DNA of 64,000 nucleotides, from contig NW_022985077.1 in assembly GCF_010015585.1 (NCBI RefSeq), forward strand, positions 561,605 to 625,604. Reading direction: 5' to 3'. Position numbers and translations under genes: made by a program. Of the stretch, positions 34,806 through 45,563 are shown piece after piece (the first letter of the stretch is position 1; every line of letters begins with the position of its first letter). Below the pieces are notes generated by a model. It was not told the DNA's origin. It did no database searches and saw only the letters and a program-made list of their open reading frames with translations. The stretch comes from Eremomyces bilateralis CBS 781.70 (lineage: Eukaryota > Ascomycota > Dothideomycetes > Eremomycetales > Eremomycetaceae).

Positions 34806-35313
34806 CGTTACGGCTTCCGTTACGGCTGCGGTTCCGATTAACGAAGTGGATATATCAAAGACTTGGGGGGGAATCGACAACTGCAGATTCGCACTTTCGC
34901 TTGAAAGTTGGACGTGGAAAATTTCGATGCACGGGCCACCTCCCCTCGAATCGTTTTTATCGATAACGGGATTTCACGCCGGTTTTTGGTAGGAATAATG
35001 GGACATCCAGATCGACTTGGAGTCTGGAGAATGAAGCAGGAATCTCAATGAGAATTCGAGAAGTGCAAATTAATATTACCGAGACATCAAATCACTGCAT
35101 CGCGGTATCGGATTATCATCGCACAGTGCTCTAACCCAGCTCCATTCACCAGTAAAAGATTTTTATACGAGACATATCCGTGGCCATAGAAGTGTCTCAA
35201 TTCATTCATCCCGATCCTCCTCATTAAGAGTCTAAATTCCTATTCAAAAAAGCATCGGGATACCCTCAGATTCCCCAAACAACTCCCTCAGTCCACCATC
35301 CAACCCATCCACC
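34806..35313. promoter_or_regulatory. Shared promoter of NOG1 and orotate phosphoribosyltransferase
   Basis: These 508 bp separate two divergent start codons. No specific box is identified. Both products are needed for growth (ribosome assembly and pyrimidine supply), so common regulation would be reasonable but is inference. Confidence 0.45.
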
Positions 35314-36036
35314 ATGGCATCCCCCTCCATTCCCCCTCACAAATCCTCCTTCCTCTCCCACTGCCTCTCCGCCGACGCCCTCTCCTTTGGCACCTACACC
35401 CTCAAATCCGGCCGCCAATCTCCCTACTTCTTCAACGCGGGTCTCTTCCACCGCGGTCCGCTCATCCGCGCCATCTCCACCGCCTTCGCCCACACCCTCG
35501 CGTCCACGCCCCTCCCGTTCGACGTGCTCTTCGGGCCCGCCTACAAGGGCATCCCGCTGGCAGCCACGGTGGTGGATAAGTTGGCGGGGCTGGATGAGGA
35601 GCGGTATGGAAACGTAAGCTACTCGTTTAATCGGAAGGAGGCGAAGGATCATGGGGAGGGGGGGAGTATTGTCGGGGCGGGGCTGAAAGGGAAGCGGGTG
35701 GTGATTATCGACGATGTGATCACGGCGGGCACGGCCATTCGGGAGGCGATTGAGGTTATCGAGCGGGAGGGGGGGAAGTTGGTGGGCATTGTGGTGGCGT
35801 TTGATCGACAGGAGCGGATGCCGAGCGCGAGTGAGAAGGGGGAAGGGGGAGAGGAGGGGACGAAGGCAAGCGCGATTGGGGAGGTGCGAAGACAGTATGG
35901 CATTCCGGTGCTGGCCATCTTGACGCTGGACGACCTCATCGCGTACGTCAAGGAGCAGAAGGGATCGTTTGGCACGGAGGAGGACATGACACGGCTCGAG
36001 GAATATCGTAGCCGGTATCGCGCCACCGATGTGTGA
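35314..36036 (+). CDS. URA5: Orotate phosphoribosyltransferase
   Basis: An intronless gene of 240 residues. The enzyme makes orotidine 5'-phosphate from orotate and PRPP, the fifth step of UMP synthesis, in the cytosol. Motifs in order: [20 protein letters not shown] near the N-terminus, [11 protein letters not shown] around residue 75, [15 protein letters not shown] (flexible catalytic loop with the conserved Lys/His), and the PRPP-binding motif [13 protein letters not shown]. The C-terminal part [16 protein letters not shown] is typical of fungal enzymes. Between VVAFDRQER and YGIPVLAI there is a longer Glu/Gly-rich insertion than usual. In fungi this is the URA5/pyrE gene, loss of which gives uracil auxotrophy with 5-fluoroorotate resistance. 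Confidence 0.95.
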   Translation: MASPSIPPHKSSFLSHCLSADALSFGTYTLKSGRQSPYFFNAGLFHRGPLIRAISTAFAHTLASTPLPFDVLFGPAYKGIPLAATVVDKLAGLDEERYGNVSYSFNRKEAKDHGEGGSIVGAGLKGKRVVIIDDVITAGTAIREAIEVIEREGGKLVGIVVAFDRQERMPSASEKGEGGEEGTKASAIGEVRRQYGIPVLAILTLDDLIAYVKEQKGSFGTEEDMTRLEEYRSRYRATDV

Positions 36037-36233
36037 GGTAGAGGTAGAGCCAACAATAAATGCATTATCCACCGCTCATCCGCCGAGACGTGCTTTTGAT
36101 CGAGCTATATCATTGGTAAAGTACAGGGAATCTATTCCATTGTGAGATTCGGTTCTTGATCCGGAACACTCCAGAGGATATCCGTCGCGGTCCCAGGGAA
36201 TTTATCGAAGGTCGCGATGTCGCCACGCCCAAA

Positions 36234-36587
36234 TCAGGCCTTAGCCTTCTCTTCTGACTCCTTGGTCTTGATGAAGTTCCTGTCGGCATATTCATTAGTA
36301 TCCTTCCCATAAAATGGTTGATAGAGTCCGGTCATCTCCACCTACTTGATGAAAGACTCCTCGTCCTTGCTTCCCGCATTCAGTGCCGGTCCTTCCTCCT
36401 TCTTGCTTCCGCCCATGGCCAGATATGACCCTCCGCCAACCGTGGCGAGCGTGGCGATGGACAGCTAGAAACACGTTAACCTCTAACCTTTGATGTCTGA
36501 TGAACGGGGAGTGCGCGGGAATTGTCGCCAACGTACCCAGTGCGCGCCCACCTGGCGGCCGAGGATGGTATAATGAGCGTAACCCAT
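36234..36587 (-). CDS. ATP19: Mitochondrial ATP synthase subunit k (3 short exons)
   Basis: Predicted CDS is complement(36234-36279, 36346-36464, 36537-36587), 71 residues; the yeast protein has 68. It was assembled from splice signals because no long open frame exists. Exon 1 gives MGYAHYTILGRQVGAHW; exon 2 has one membrane segment around IATLATVGGGSYLAMGG; exons 2 and 3 together give the family tail GSKDEESFIKNFIKTKE. Subunit k is a small Fo-associated protein of the inner membrane that helps ATP synthase dimers. Introns of 72 and 66 bp have GTACGT and GTAGGT donors. It is divergent to the mitochondrial MTFP1-type gene, with a 10-bp tandem repeat between them. Confidence 0.85.
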
Positions 36588-36909
36588 GGTGAAGATGGAG
36601 TGTTTAAATGGGAGATCGAAGGGAGTTCAATTGACGGATGGGACTTGATGCATCGGATAGTACCTTGAACGAAGAGATGTCAAAAAGCGATGATCCACGC
36701 CCCGAGAAGCTCGGCGCAGCTTCGGCGGAATCGCCCGGTCCTTGCACCGTTCCGCCATGCCATCATCGCTGAATATCGCTGAATATCGCTGAATATCGCT
36801 GAATATCAAGCTACTCCTCCTCTCATCTTCACTGTCCCTATTTCATTTTGTTGATATCACTTCTTTTATATTTACTTAATACGTCTGCTGCACCTAACTC
36901 CCTTTCACT
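36588..36909. promoter_or_regulatory. Shared promoter of ATP19 and the MTFP1-type gene
   Basis: These 322 bp lie between two divergent start codons of genes for mitochondrial inner-membrane proteins. The region contains the tandem repeat at 36767-36806. Confidence 0.6.
36767..36806. repeat. Four tandem copies of CGCTGAATAT
   Basis: The 10-bp unit CGCTGAATAT is repeated four times without mismatch, with two extra matching bases (AT) in front and one (C) behind. It lies about 180 bp from the ATP19 start and 104 bp from the MTFP1-type start. It may be a protein-binding array or simply a replication-slippage minisatellite. Confidence 0.9.
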
Positions 36910-37899
36910 ATGGGGAAACCCGACAAGAAAGATGCCCTAGACGACGTCCCCCACATCCGCTCAGAGGCCCGTCCCGACTTCACCACCCCTCTGCCCCCCA
37001 AGAAACTCCCCCGTGAGATCCAAGAAACCCTCGACAATGAAGAGAAACTCTGGCGAACCGTCTACGAGGGCGAGTGCGTGCCCCATCTTCCCCCAATCCT
37101 ATCCGATCCTAACTAAACCTCCCCCTAGCGCCCCCGAATCCACTGACTCCTCCGTCCGCTACGCCGCCTACGCCACCCGTATCCGCACCATCCTCCTCTC
37201 CGCCCAACGCTACGTCGCCTACACTTCTGACATCGGCGAGTCCTTCCGCCCCGTCGCCCACCCACACCTCGTGCGCGGCGCCTACGCCATCTCCTGGCTG
37301 TATATCGGCGGCGACGTCGCCCACGAGGGCTACAAGGCGTATCTACGCAACATGAAGATCCGGCATCCGGAGCGGTATTTCCATGCGGATGGGAGTGTGA
37401 AAGAGGAGGGGAGGGAGGGGAAGGGGGAGGAGGTGAGGAAGGTGGTGGCGGGGAGTGGGGGGTTGGTGGCGGGGAAGATTTCGGCGATCGAGGATTATCG
37501 CGCAGTGATGGCGGAGCGGGCGGTGTTTCAGAGCTTGGCAAGTATGGGGTTGCCGGCGTTTACGATCCATAGTATCGTGCGGTATAGTGGGCGGGCGATG
37601 AAGGACATGAAGAATAAGACCCTGAGGACGTGGGGGCCGATCGGGGTAAGTGAAGCTGCCTGGAGGCGATATACGCAATATTCTGATTTGCTGATGATGT
37701 GGCTTGATAGCTCGGTTTGGCGGCGGTGCCGTTCCTGCCGTTCGTGTTCGACGAGCCGGTGGAGAAGGCGGTGGGGTGGACGTTCCATAAGGCGTTCGAG
37801 ACGTTTGGAGGGCCGGAAGCGGTGAAGAAGGGGCCGATTAGTGCGGAGTTAGCGATGTTGAGCGCTGCGAAAAGTCAGCAGAAGGAGAAGGAGTTGTAA
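36910..37899 (+). CDS. Mitochondrial fission process protein 1 (MTP18-like, 3 exons)
   Basis: Predicted CDS is 36910-37073, 37129-37645, 37711-37899, 289 residues. The family mark is VRYAAYATRIRTILLSAQRYVAYTSDIGESFRP, of which the core SAQRYVAYTSDIGES is typical, then ISWLYIGGDVAHEGYKA and, in the second half, ASMGLPAFTIHSIVRYSGR and LGLAAVPFLPFVFDEPVEKAV. MTFP1/MTP18 is an integral inner-membrane protein whose loss gives fused mitochondria in animals; fungal function is inferred. A Gly/Glu-rich insertion follows PERYFHADGS. Introns are 55 and 65 bp with GTGCGT and GTAAGT donors. The first splice joins a split Asp codon to APESTDSS. Confidence 0.88.
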
Positions 37900-38224
37900 G
37901 GGGGTATGGTTTGAAGGACTCTTGCGGGTGATAATCTGGGAAATGTAGACTCACCTCTGCCGACTTGGGGTGGTCGGATACTGTAAATATATAGACTTCG
38001 CTCTGCGATAGATTGGATGTGTTGACGATCACGTTTCTCGACGGGTCCGTTTCGGATGACATGGACTCTCATTATTTTCCGTAACAAACCTGATATAAAT
38101 GCTGTGACCAACCCAGCCGATTCTCCAGACGCCAAACGCAGCCGCCAATGCAGTCCAGTCAAGAGCGCCGCTCCGATGTTAAAATCTATTGTACACACGA
38201 CAAGAACAAACCCGGATCCTTCCC
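37900..38224. other. Convergent intergenic region
   Basis: These 325 bp lie between the 3' ends of the MTFP1-type gene and KRE9. Nothing is recognised beyond 3' untranslated sequence. Confidence 0.4.
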
Positions 38225-39168
38225 TCAATCTTTCCATCGGTTCAAAAACTTCTGCATATCCTCATTCACCCCGGGTCCCGGTGGCGCCTATCACGCAAAT
38301 TAGCATCACCCCCCAAAATCCAAGAAATCAAATAACTCACCGGATTCTCAATCATCGTAATCGTATACGACTTACTCTGCGTCACTGTCGTCATAATACT
38401 CGGACTCGCCGGCGGCAAAAACGCCGTCGCGATAATCACGTTGCTGGTCGGATACAACGGCGGCTTATCCTTCGCCGTGATCTGCGTCGGCGGCAAGCTC
38501 TGCATGGGCGCGTATCGGGTGAGTCCCGTCTGCTGGCCGAACGGCACCGCGAAGTCGCCCGTCGCGCCGGGGTTCGCGGCCGCCATGGCGTTCTTGCGGG
38601 CGGGGCCGGCAGTGGTGCTGCCGAGGGTGGAGAGGGCGGTGACAACGTTCGCGGGGAAGGTTCCGGTCATGCCGGAGAGGGTGAAGCGGCCGGAGTAGTT
38701 GGTGACGGTGCCTTTGGGGGAGGTGGAGATGATTTTGATGAAGCTGGGGGGGTTAGCGATGGGAGGGAGGGATATACCGGGGGGGGAGATCGTACTATGC
38801 GTTCTTCTCGGGGCCTCCTACGGTTGCGGAAACCACACCCTGCGCGATGTTACCCATGGAGAATTGTCCGGCCTTGACCAAGGGGACGAGATCAATCTAT
38901 CCGTATCGTTCAATCAGCAGGTCTTCTCTTCCTTCAATCTTTCTCTCTTTTCCCAACGTACAAATGTCCCATCCGTGTTCCCTCCCGCGCAAAGAAACAC
39001 CTCATACGTCGTCAAGTCCGCCAACGCCGGCGCTTCTCCGGAGTCCTTCCATTCCATCGACACTGCGCCCACGGGGATCGTGCTCCCGGGGGCAGGGGTG
39101 ACGAACGTGATGTCGGCGAGGACGGCACTGGCGAGCGATGTCCAGAGGACGAGGAGGCTGGATCGCAT
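38225..39168 (-). CDS. KRE9: Cell wall synthesis protein, KRE9/KNH1 family (4 exons)
   Basis: Predicted CDS is complement(38225-38287, 38341-38743, 38796-38896, 38962-39168), 257 residues (yeast Kre9 276). A signal peptide (MRSSLLVLWTSLASAVLA) is followed by the family start DITFVTPAPGSTIPVGAV. The Ser-Thr-rich wall-anchor-like domain contains QFSMGNIAQGVVSATVG and YFIKIISTSPKGTVTNYSGR with FTLSGMTG. The C-terminal Kre9 domain follows, with a run GLTRYAPMQ and KPPLYPTSN, and a final exon encoding NEDMQKFLNRWKD. The protein is secreted and O-glycosylated in yeast and is needed for beta-1,6-glucan. Introns of 53, 52 and 65 bp rest on GTGAGT, GTACGA and GTACGT donors; all joins keep the family reading. 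Confidence 0.88.
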
Positions 39169-39922
39169 CGTGGTGGGATGGTCGGATGTCGTATGTGGCG
39201 GTGAATGTCGAGGGTTGAATGAGGGACGGCGGACGAGCGAGTGAGTCCGTTGGGCCCTCAGGTTGTTAGGAGTTGGAAGTCTTAGGGGGCCAGTTCGTAT
39301 GAATCATTTATAGAGGGGGTTATAATTGGCCGTGAAAGAGTCGGTGGGTATCTTCAAACCAAGTCTCTTCAGACCAAGTATTCGTGTATGACGACGGAGA
39401 TGAAGTCGAAGGCGGGAATGAGGGAAGAAATCTGTGAGATGCGTTGTGATTGGCCCAGAAAGGAGATATACTGTTGTCGTCACTCCTCCTTTCTTCCGTT
39501 CAACATACCTACATTAGAGATACATGAAACATACCTGTGTTACTCTTAACTTGCTACTTGAATCATAAGGTGGGATTGATTCATTAAATCGTTAGGCGAC
39601 TGATGTACTCGATATGCTCGATATGCTCGCTACGAGATCCATATTGCACAAATAGCCCGCCCCACCCTGCGTGGCTCTATCGTTTTCTTACCCCCTTCGT
39701 CCATGCCTTCTCTCAGACCATGATATATGCCTTCTAGCAAAGGCTCGTATACGGTATGTCTAATTCCCGGAACGACCCTTTCAGATGCTCAAAACGAAAA
39801 ATGCCTACTCCCTGGAAATGCCGCCCCGTGGACAACGCTTCCACTCCCCCTTCCCATCAAATTTCCGTTCGAACCTCGAGGATTGCAAATGAACCATGTG
39901 ATATCCCACCACTCTCCCACCC
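39169..39922. promoter_or_regulatory. KRE9 upstream region and cyclin 3' side
   Basis: These 754 bp hold the KRE9 promoter and the 3' side of the minus-strand cyclin gene. No defined element is recognised. Confidence 0.4.
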
Positions 39923-40876
39923 CTACCCATTCTCCCTCTCCTCCTCCCTCCTCCTCCTCCCCGGTAACATTGGCTGAAACCCATCCGGCAACCTCCCGCT
40001 CACCAAACTCGCATGCTCCGCCGCCATCTGCAGCGCCACCGTCTTCTCATACAACCGCTGCGCATCCACCTGCAACTCAAACCCCGTCAAAAAACACAAA
40101 CTAATCTCCAACGTCTTCAACTCCCCCTCGCTCACCCCCCCCACCCCCGCGAACCGCTGCTGCGGGTACCTTAGGTCCTCCAACGCCTTCATCGCCACCC
40201 GCAACGCCGCCAATACCAATCGATGCACCGTCCGCGCCGTCACCGGCACCGTCCGCTCCTCCACCCCCAGCTTGCAGATGTACGCCCCTGCCGCCAAGTA
40301 CACCGCCGTCGACATCGGGCAGTACCGCTGCAGCCGCGCGAGGTAGTCCGCCAGCGCGATCGCCGGTGCCCGCTTGCTAAAGAACTTCCGCGCGATCGCC
40401 TCATGCTGCGCGCGGAGGGGTGCCTGCGCCACAGTGCGGGATCCGACGCTGGGTTCGTGCGTGCTGGCTTCGGGGGCGCCGACGTCGGGGGGGTGGAAGG
40501 CAGGGGGGCGGAGGTCGTCGGAACTGATGGGCGTGGCAGGGCGGGAGGATGAGCGGTGGTGGGCGCGGGTCTCGTTTGATCCTGGTTCTTCGGATGCCGC
40601 TTTGGGGGTCGAGGGCCGGGAGATGGGGGGCGTCGGGGGGATGTCGCCGGTGACGTTCGCGAGGGTCTGCACGCTGCGGCAGAGCATCTTCATGGCGGTC
40701 TCCGGGCGGATGTCGAAGACAGACCAGTTGGCGGGAGGGGTGGAGGGGGCGGAGGAGGAGGGGGAGGAGAGGGGAGGGAGAACGCCGGCGTCGGCGGCGG
40801 GGCTGGGGGGGGGAGGGGGGGCGGGGGAGGGCTCGACATCTGGCACGGCCGGCCCTTGCTGCGTAGCGTCTCCCAT
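39923..40876 (-). CDS. Pho85-type cyclin (Pho80/Pcl6-Pcl7 group)
   Basis: A single-exon gene of 317 residues from ATG 40876 (MGDATQQG); ten further in-frame codons reach an upstream ATG at 40906. The N-terminal 150 residues are Pro/Ser-rich and disordered. The cyclin domain includes FSKRAPAIALADYLARLQRY, CPMSTAVYLAAGAYICKL, VPVTARTVHRLVLAALRVA, and GGVSEGELKTLEISLCFL before TGFELQVDAQRLYEK. This is the Pho80-like cyclin family (PF08613), which pairs with the Pho85 kinase in phosphate sensing, glycogen control and growth. The exact yeast counterpart cannot be fixed by eye: the spacing with VGGVSE-ELK-LE fits both Pho80 and Pcl6/Pcl7. The gene is GC-rich and on the minus strand. Confidence 0.85.
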   Translation of the reverse strand: MGDATQQGPAVPDVEPSPAPPPPPSPAADAGVLPPLSSPSSSAPSTPPANWSVFDIRPETAMKMLCRSVQTLANVTGDIPPTPPISRPSTPKAASEEPGSNETRAHHRSSSRPATPISSDDLRPPAFHPPDVGAPEASTHEPSVGSRTVAQAPLRAQHEAIARKFFSKRAPAIALADYLARLQRYCPMSTAVYLAAGAYICKLGVEERTVPVTARTVHRLVLAALRVAMKALEDLRYPQQRFAGVGGVSEGELKTLEISLCFLTGFELQVDAQRLYEKTVALQMAAEHASLVSGRLPDGFQPMLPGRRRREEERENG

Positions 40877-42432
40877 GTCGGCGTGAAGTCGTAACAACGT
40901 AAACAAAACTCCAAATGACTCGGAGGGAAGGGAATCGTGGGGATGAACGTCGTGTACTCGACAAGGCTACAGCGCTGGGCAATATAAAGTATTATGACCG
41001 GTCTCGTGATGCAGTGGTCAAGCATTCAAACGCAGGAGAACGAAACGTCAAATCACCTGCATCCACGATTCGGTTGAACGTCTTGCTCGCGTCGTTCGGA
41101 GACCATGTGCATCGCGGAACGTGGCCGTGGTCGTCACCTTTCAGCAGATCTGGTTGCGAGCACCGGGGAGTGGTGAGCTTCGCACTGTTCGCAGCATGCA
41201 GGAATCAGTGTCGCACAGTTATGGAGAAAGACAATCATGCAAATGCAGCGGGACCCGGCCCGCCTCATAGCGACGACGGAAGGCCACTGCTGGTTCCGCA
41301 GCCCATGATGAACCGAGCCCGCGGACTGGCTCGCACGCTCAAACCAGGCGTCGATGGGAGGAACAACAGCCGGGGCGATACAGCCAGCACTGGATGGGAA
41401 TCGGGCGCTAGGTAATTCCCGCACCGGCGTCACCGTTCAAGTTTTCGATCCCAGGGCCTCAAGTAGTTAGGCCGGCGCGCTCGCATTGGGGTTCCCGCCG
41501 GCGGCCCGAAACGAGTGGGAGGGGCAGCATTGCAGAACGGAATACAGCGAGGCGACAGAGGCGCGGTGAGATGGGTGGGATTGCACCCGGCCGCTCTGGG
41601 GGCCTGGAACGTCGATGGCGAATGGGGAATGACGGGAAACGTGTTGGCAGCGGAGAAATGGCTTAAGCTACGAGGGGTTCTACTCCGTAGGGGAAAAGGG
41701 AACAGAAAGGGTCATGTGGTTCGTGATAGCCCAATCTGGGAAGAAAGGGGACGGGGTCGGACTTGGTTGGATCAGCAGGACAACAAATTTGGCTGGCGAA
41801 TCAATGAACTGAACGATGCTGGGGGCCGGAGATATCTCCGATGTCGCCTGGTTAGATATTGCGGAATGAAGAAAATGGATCGGAAGCAGCTGTCTTAAAT
41901 CATGGTGCTTGTATCGAGCTTCTCTATGCACCTCCAGGGGAGCTTGAGGATCTTATTCGATATTGTACCACTAGCCACAGAAGTTATGCAACAAAGCCTG
42001 GGAGAATGCCTTTCGTTCAACTGGCTGAGATTGAGACTACATTATATACAAGAAGTCCACCATGTTTGCCAGCTTCAGAATAATGCTCCTCGTGTCTCTG
42101 CTGCTTGCGTCGATGCCGCTTGATGTATTCCTTCCGCATCGACCGAGGTCGAACACATCCAAACTGAACACTACTATACACACCACTTCGAAGTCCAAAC
42201 TCTATACAAGTACCGAACCCTTCAGCCTCGCTCGTAATCGTACACAACCCTCAATCCCTCCGGTCGATCGTACAAAGCCCGAGAACCCACCAAATGCAGC
42301 CTCCTTGACCCATATTCCCTAGATCCCATATCGATACAGATCCAATCCCATGCTTTTTCGCCCAGGAACACAGTTCTCTCGTCCCCAACTCTCACCTCCA
42401 CATCCACCGTAACATCTCCTGCGTATGCCTTT
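40877..42432. other. Intergenic stretch of 1.6 kb
   Basis: It holds the cyclin promoter and the 3' side of TIM8. Plus-strand frames at 40915-41415 and 41515-41898 have no recognisable motif. One TACTCCGTA word lies at 41681-41689. No gene is supported here. Confidence 0.4.
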
Positions 42433-42862
42433 TTACCTCCTCATCTGCTCCAACTGCCTCACGATCAACTGCGTCCCGTCCAGAAACCGCTCCACGCAAT
42501 TGGTCATGCACGGCTCCTCATACTTGTCCAGCTTCCCGTTCGCGATCCGCGCGGTGATGCATTTGCGGAAGCAGAGGTCCGTGAGGCTGTGTATTGCTAT
42601 TTCACTAATTAGCTATCATTTCTCCTGGGCGGCGTTGGAAGTGCGCTCGTCCTCTCCGCTTGGTCGCTCGGGATGGAGATGGCGGAGAGGTGGTTGCGGT
42701 GGTGCTGCAGATCCGTCACGTACATTGTTGGAGGGAGGCTTTTTGGCTCTCCGCTTGGATGAATTGGCGAAGCTCGGCTTTATCGGTGTCGGAGAGCTTG
42801 GTGAGGTCAACGCCGCCTGCGGTTGTAGGGACGTTGCCGCCGCCGCCGAGGATGGATTCCAT
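42433..42862 (-). CDS. TIM8: Mitochondrial import chaperone Tim8 (2 exons)
   Basis: Predicted CDS is complement(42433-42596, 42724-42862), 100 residues. Small TIM proteins form Tim8-Tim13 hexamers in the intermembrane space that carry hydrophobic precursors such as Tim23. The sequence has the helix LTKLSDTDKAELRQFIQAES, then SIHSLTDLCFRKC with the first CX3C pair and CMTNCVERFLDG with the second; the two pairs are separated as in the family. The 127-bp intron joins LQQ to SIHSLTDLC through a split Ser codon. An upstream ATG at 42937 would add 25 residues without family similarity, so 42862 was chosen. Confidence 0.9.
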
Positions 42863-43395
42863 GGTGCTTGGTCGAACGGTGATGGGCGATGGGTGTGGGA
42901 TGGAGGATGATTGGGAATTTGGAGAATGAACGGTCAAGAGGAATTTAATGGAAGGGAAGTGACGGATGTTTTGACCTTACTTGTTCTTGGAATTGAATTG
43001 AAGATATGAGAACACTTGGATTGTTTGAAGCTTTTCATGGACTCTCCGGCTGCACAGGGAAATATGGAATGGCCCGAGCTTTGGTCATGACAACATGAAC
43101 TTCTTCATCGCATACCATCGACCAAGATCCAACTATATCATCTATATTCATCCGGTCTGCCTTAATCGGTGCCATTTCAGTGGAAGTTATGTCTGATAAT
43201 CTAGTAGAGTCGCAATCCTAGGGTGCCTTGTCACCTACGAAGTACAGGAATTGTTCTTACAATCCAATTTTGAGTCAACCCCTTGATTTTACCAGCTGCA
43301 ATGCAGCCAGCATTTATACACTAGTCTCTGGGTGTGAAAATGCTGAACAAGAGGAGTACGTTATATACATGGCGTCAAATGGTTTTGTGCACCAT
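42863..43395. promoter_or_regulatory. TIM8 promoter and 3' side of the pectate lyase gene
   Basis: These 533 bp hold the TIM8 upstream region and the pectate lyase 3' region. No defined element is recognised. Confidence 0.4.
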
Positions 43396-44355
43396 TTAAC
43401 ACTTCTTGAACCCGCTGACCTTGCACGTCTTTCCATCATTCGCATTGCTCTTCAACTTCTTGCTCTCTCCCTTATGGTTGGTCACGCCCTGGTAAATATC
43501 ACAGCCCTTCGATTGACTCTGGCAGCTGTCCTTGATGGTGCAAGTATCTGGTTTCATGTCAGCGTCCCGTTATCTCAACTTATATCCTCCAAGCACTCAC
43601 CTCCGTAGTTCTGGTTGATGCCACACAGCGGCCCCTTTCCAATTGCCGTCACCCCGGTGATCACCACGTTCCTCGGACCACCGTTCCCCTCGCAGTCACC
43701 GCAGCTCCGAATCAACTTCCCGTAATCCTGCACATAGAAGTCGGTGATCTCCACGGTGCCCTTGCCGTTGAACTGCAACACCTTGTCACTGGCGCCGATG
43801 GCTCCACCCCCGATGACCTTGGACGTGCCGCTCTTTTGGTTGAAGGTCGCGGCGTCTTCGCAGACCTTAGTCCACCAGACGTTCGTAATGGTGCTGGGCG
43901 ATCATTAACTTCCGAATGCATGCGCAACGGGGTCATACGTACCAGGTTCCGCGGCAATGCACCCCTTCGGCCTGCGACGCTCCGATGATGACATTGGACA
44001 ACGATCCGCCGTCCTCAATGATGAACATCGCGTCCTTTTCTCCCGTCTCCTTCTGGCCCTGGCAGACCTTGGCTATCCACCTCATCCATCAGCGATCGAA
44101 CCCCCCCTTCGGCTCGGAATACTTACGGTTTCGCTCGTACCGCTTGTTCTTCCCGTCAAACGATGCCCCGGCCTTCACCGTGATCGCCGTCTTCGAATTC
44201 TCCACGCCCGACGACGGCGGGACCTTCGCCTGCCGCGCCACCAGGGATGCTTCCTTCTGGGTCTTGGTCGGCCCTTCGATCAGCTCGACCGGCTCGGGGA
44301 GCGCGGAGGCGACGGCGGCCCACAGGGCGACGGCGACGGGGAGAGAAAACTTCAT
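43396..44355 (-). CDS. Pectate lyase, polysaccharide lyase family 3 (4 exons)
   Basis: Predicted CDS is complement(43396-43547, 43601-43893, 43943-44072, 44127-44355), 267 residues. A signal peptide ([18 protein letters not shown]) indicates secretion. The PL3 marks are [64 protein letters not shown], and [12 protein letters not shown], with many Cys that pair in the right-handed parallel beta-helix. The enzyme cuts de-esterified pectin by beta-elimination with calcium; the conserved Lys/Arg residues (K-R near DYGKLIRS) are in the family active site. The last exon ends [12 protein letters not shown]. Three introns of 53, 49 and 54 bp have GTGAGT, GTACGT and GTAAGT donors. It suggests plant matter as a food source. 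Confidence 0.92.
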
Positions 44356-45563
44356 GGTGGGCGAGGGATGGATGGAATGAATGGCACAGCCAGTAGAACG
44401 AATGTAAAGGAACGGATGTCTGGACTTCGTAGAGGAGACGAGATAGCGCAGATACGGGAAAGATAGAAGTTTGATGCTGGAGGGAACGACTCGCGAGATA
44501 TATCACTGTAGTGAGCAGATTTACATTAATATACGTCAGAACTCATCCGTCGCTTGACCGCACCGTCGAGTCTACTTCATACGCCGGCCGTGAGTGGAGG
44601 CCAAAGGTCCACAACCTCCAGCGCCCTCGGAATTCCACCAATCATCTCCCCATCTCCCTCTATATTGTTCTCCCTACCCAGTGTTCATCAACATGAATAG
44701 ATAGCCTTCCCCAGGTTTCGCAGGCGCGTTGCCTAATCCGGGCGCCTGGGAGCGCAGCATGGCAGGTCGTGCGAGGGCACGTATATCGAATCCGATGTTT
44801 AACGAACACAGATAGATTGGCGCCAAGTGCCCATGCGTTGAGTGAAACCTACGATCGATCAAAACATGTTGGTGGGGCGGCGCAATATCGATGAAACCAC
44901 GACGCTTGACTGGCCATGGATCAGGTGCGCTGATCCATGGATATTGCGATGGGGCGGCGAAGGGATAAGAAAGGCTCGCTGTAAATGCGGAGGGGTAGGA
45001 CCGAATTAGCGGTTGGAATGCACCGATGGCACGTGGATGGGGGATGTTGATTGCTGGACTGTTTTTGGCTCATAAATTGATGAGTATGAAGCCAATGGGA
45101 GAATATGGGGAATACTTTAGTCAACGAAACGAGTTCCCGGTCGTCAGGAAGGTTCGCGGAGGGTGATCGAGGGTTCATGGAGACTAATTCCAATTAGACT
45201 TCTGGCTCGGGACTATTTCATTGGAGCGTTCTCTCGTTCTCTACTATATTTCCCTGGTTGATCTGTGCGAATCTTGCTCACGACCAGCGAAGAGCGAAGA
45301 ACGACTGTAGATCGAAGGACGTGCCTCACTCCAGCCTCACAGTCGATGGAGAAACTCCCAAAGTGATCATGCTCGTTTGTAATTTCTAATGCAAACATTA
45401 TCCATCATAAGCAGTCTCAACGCATACGACTTCAATGCAACGCTCTACCGCGTCGTTCATCCCCTATGATTACCCCTCGCTCGAAATAAAACCCCATATC
45501 ACAATACTCCAATCCATGGCACACCAATCACCAGAATATCTTCTCTTTCCTCCTCCCCCTCTC
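44356..45563. promoter_or_regulatory. Pectate lyase upstream region and 3' side of the GPI-type protein
   Basis: About 1.2 kb without a supported gene. The pectate lyase promoter must be in its left part. No motif is assigned with confidence. Confidence 0.4.

Noticed and set aside
41003-41085. A-box-like GATGCAGTGGTCAAGCAT suggesting a tRNA gene
   Set aside because: No matching acceptor stem or proper T-loop follows at the right distance.
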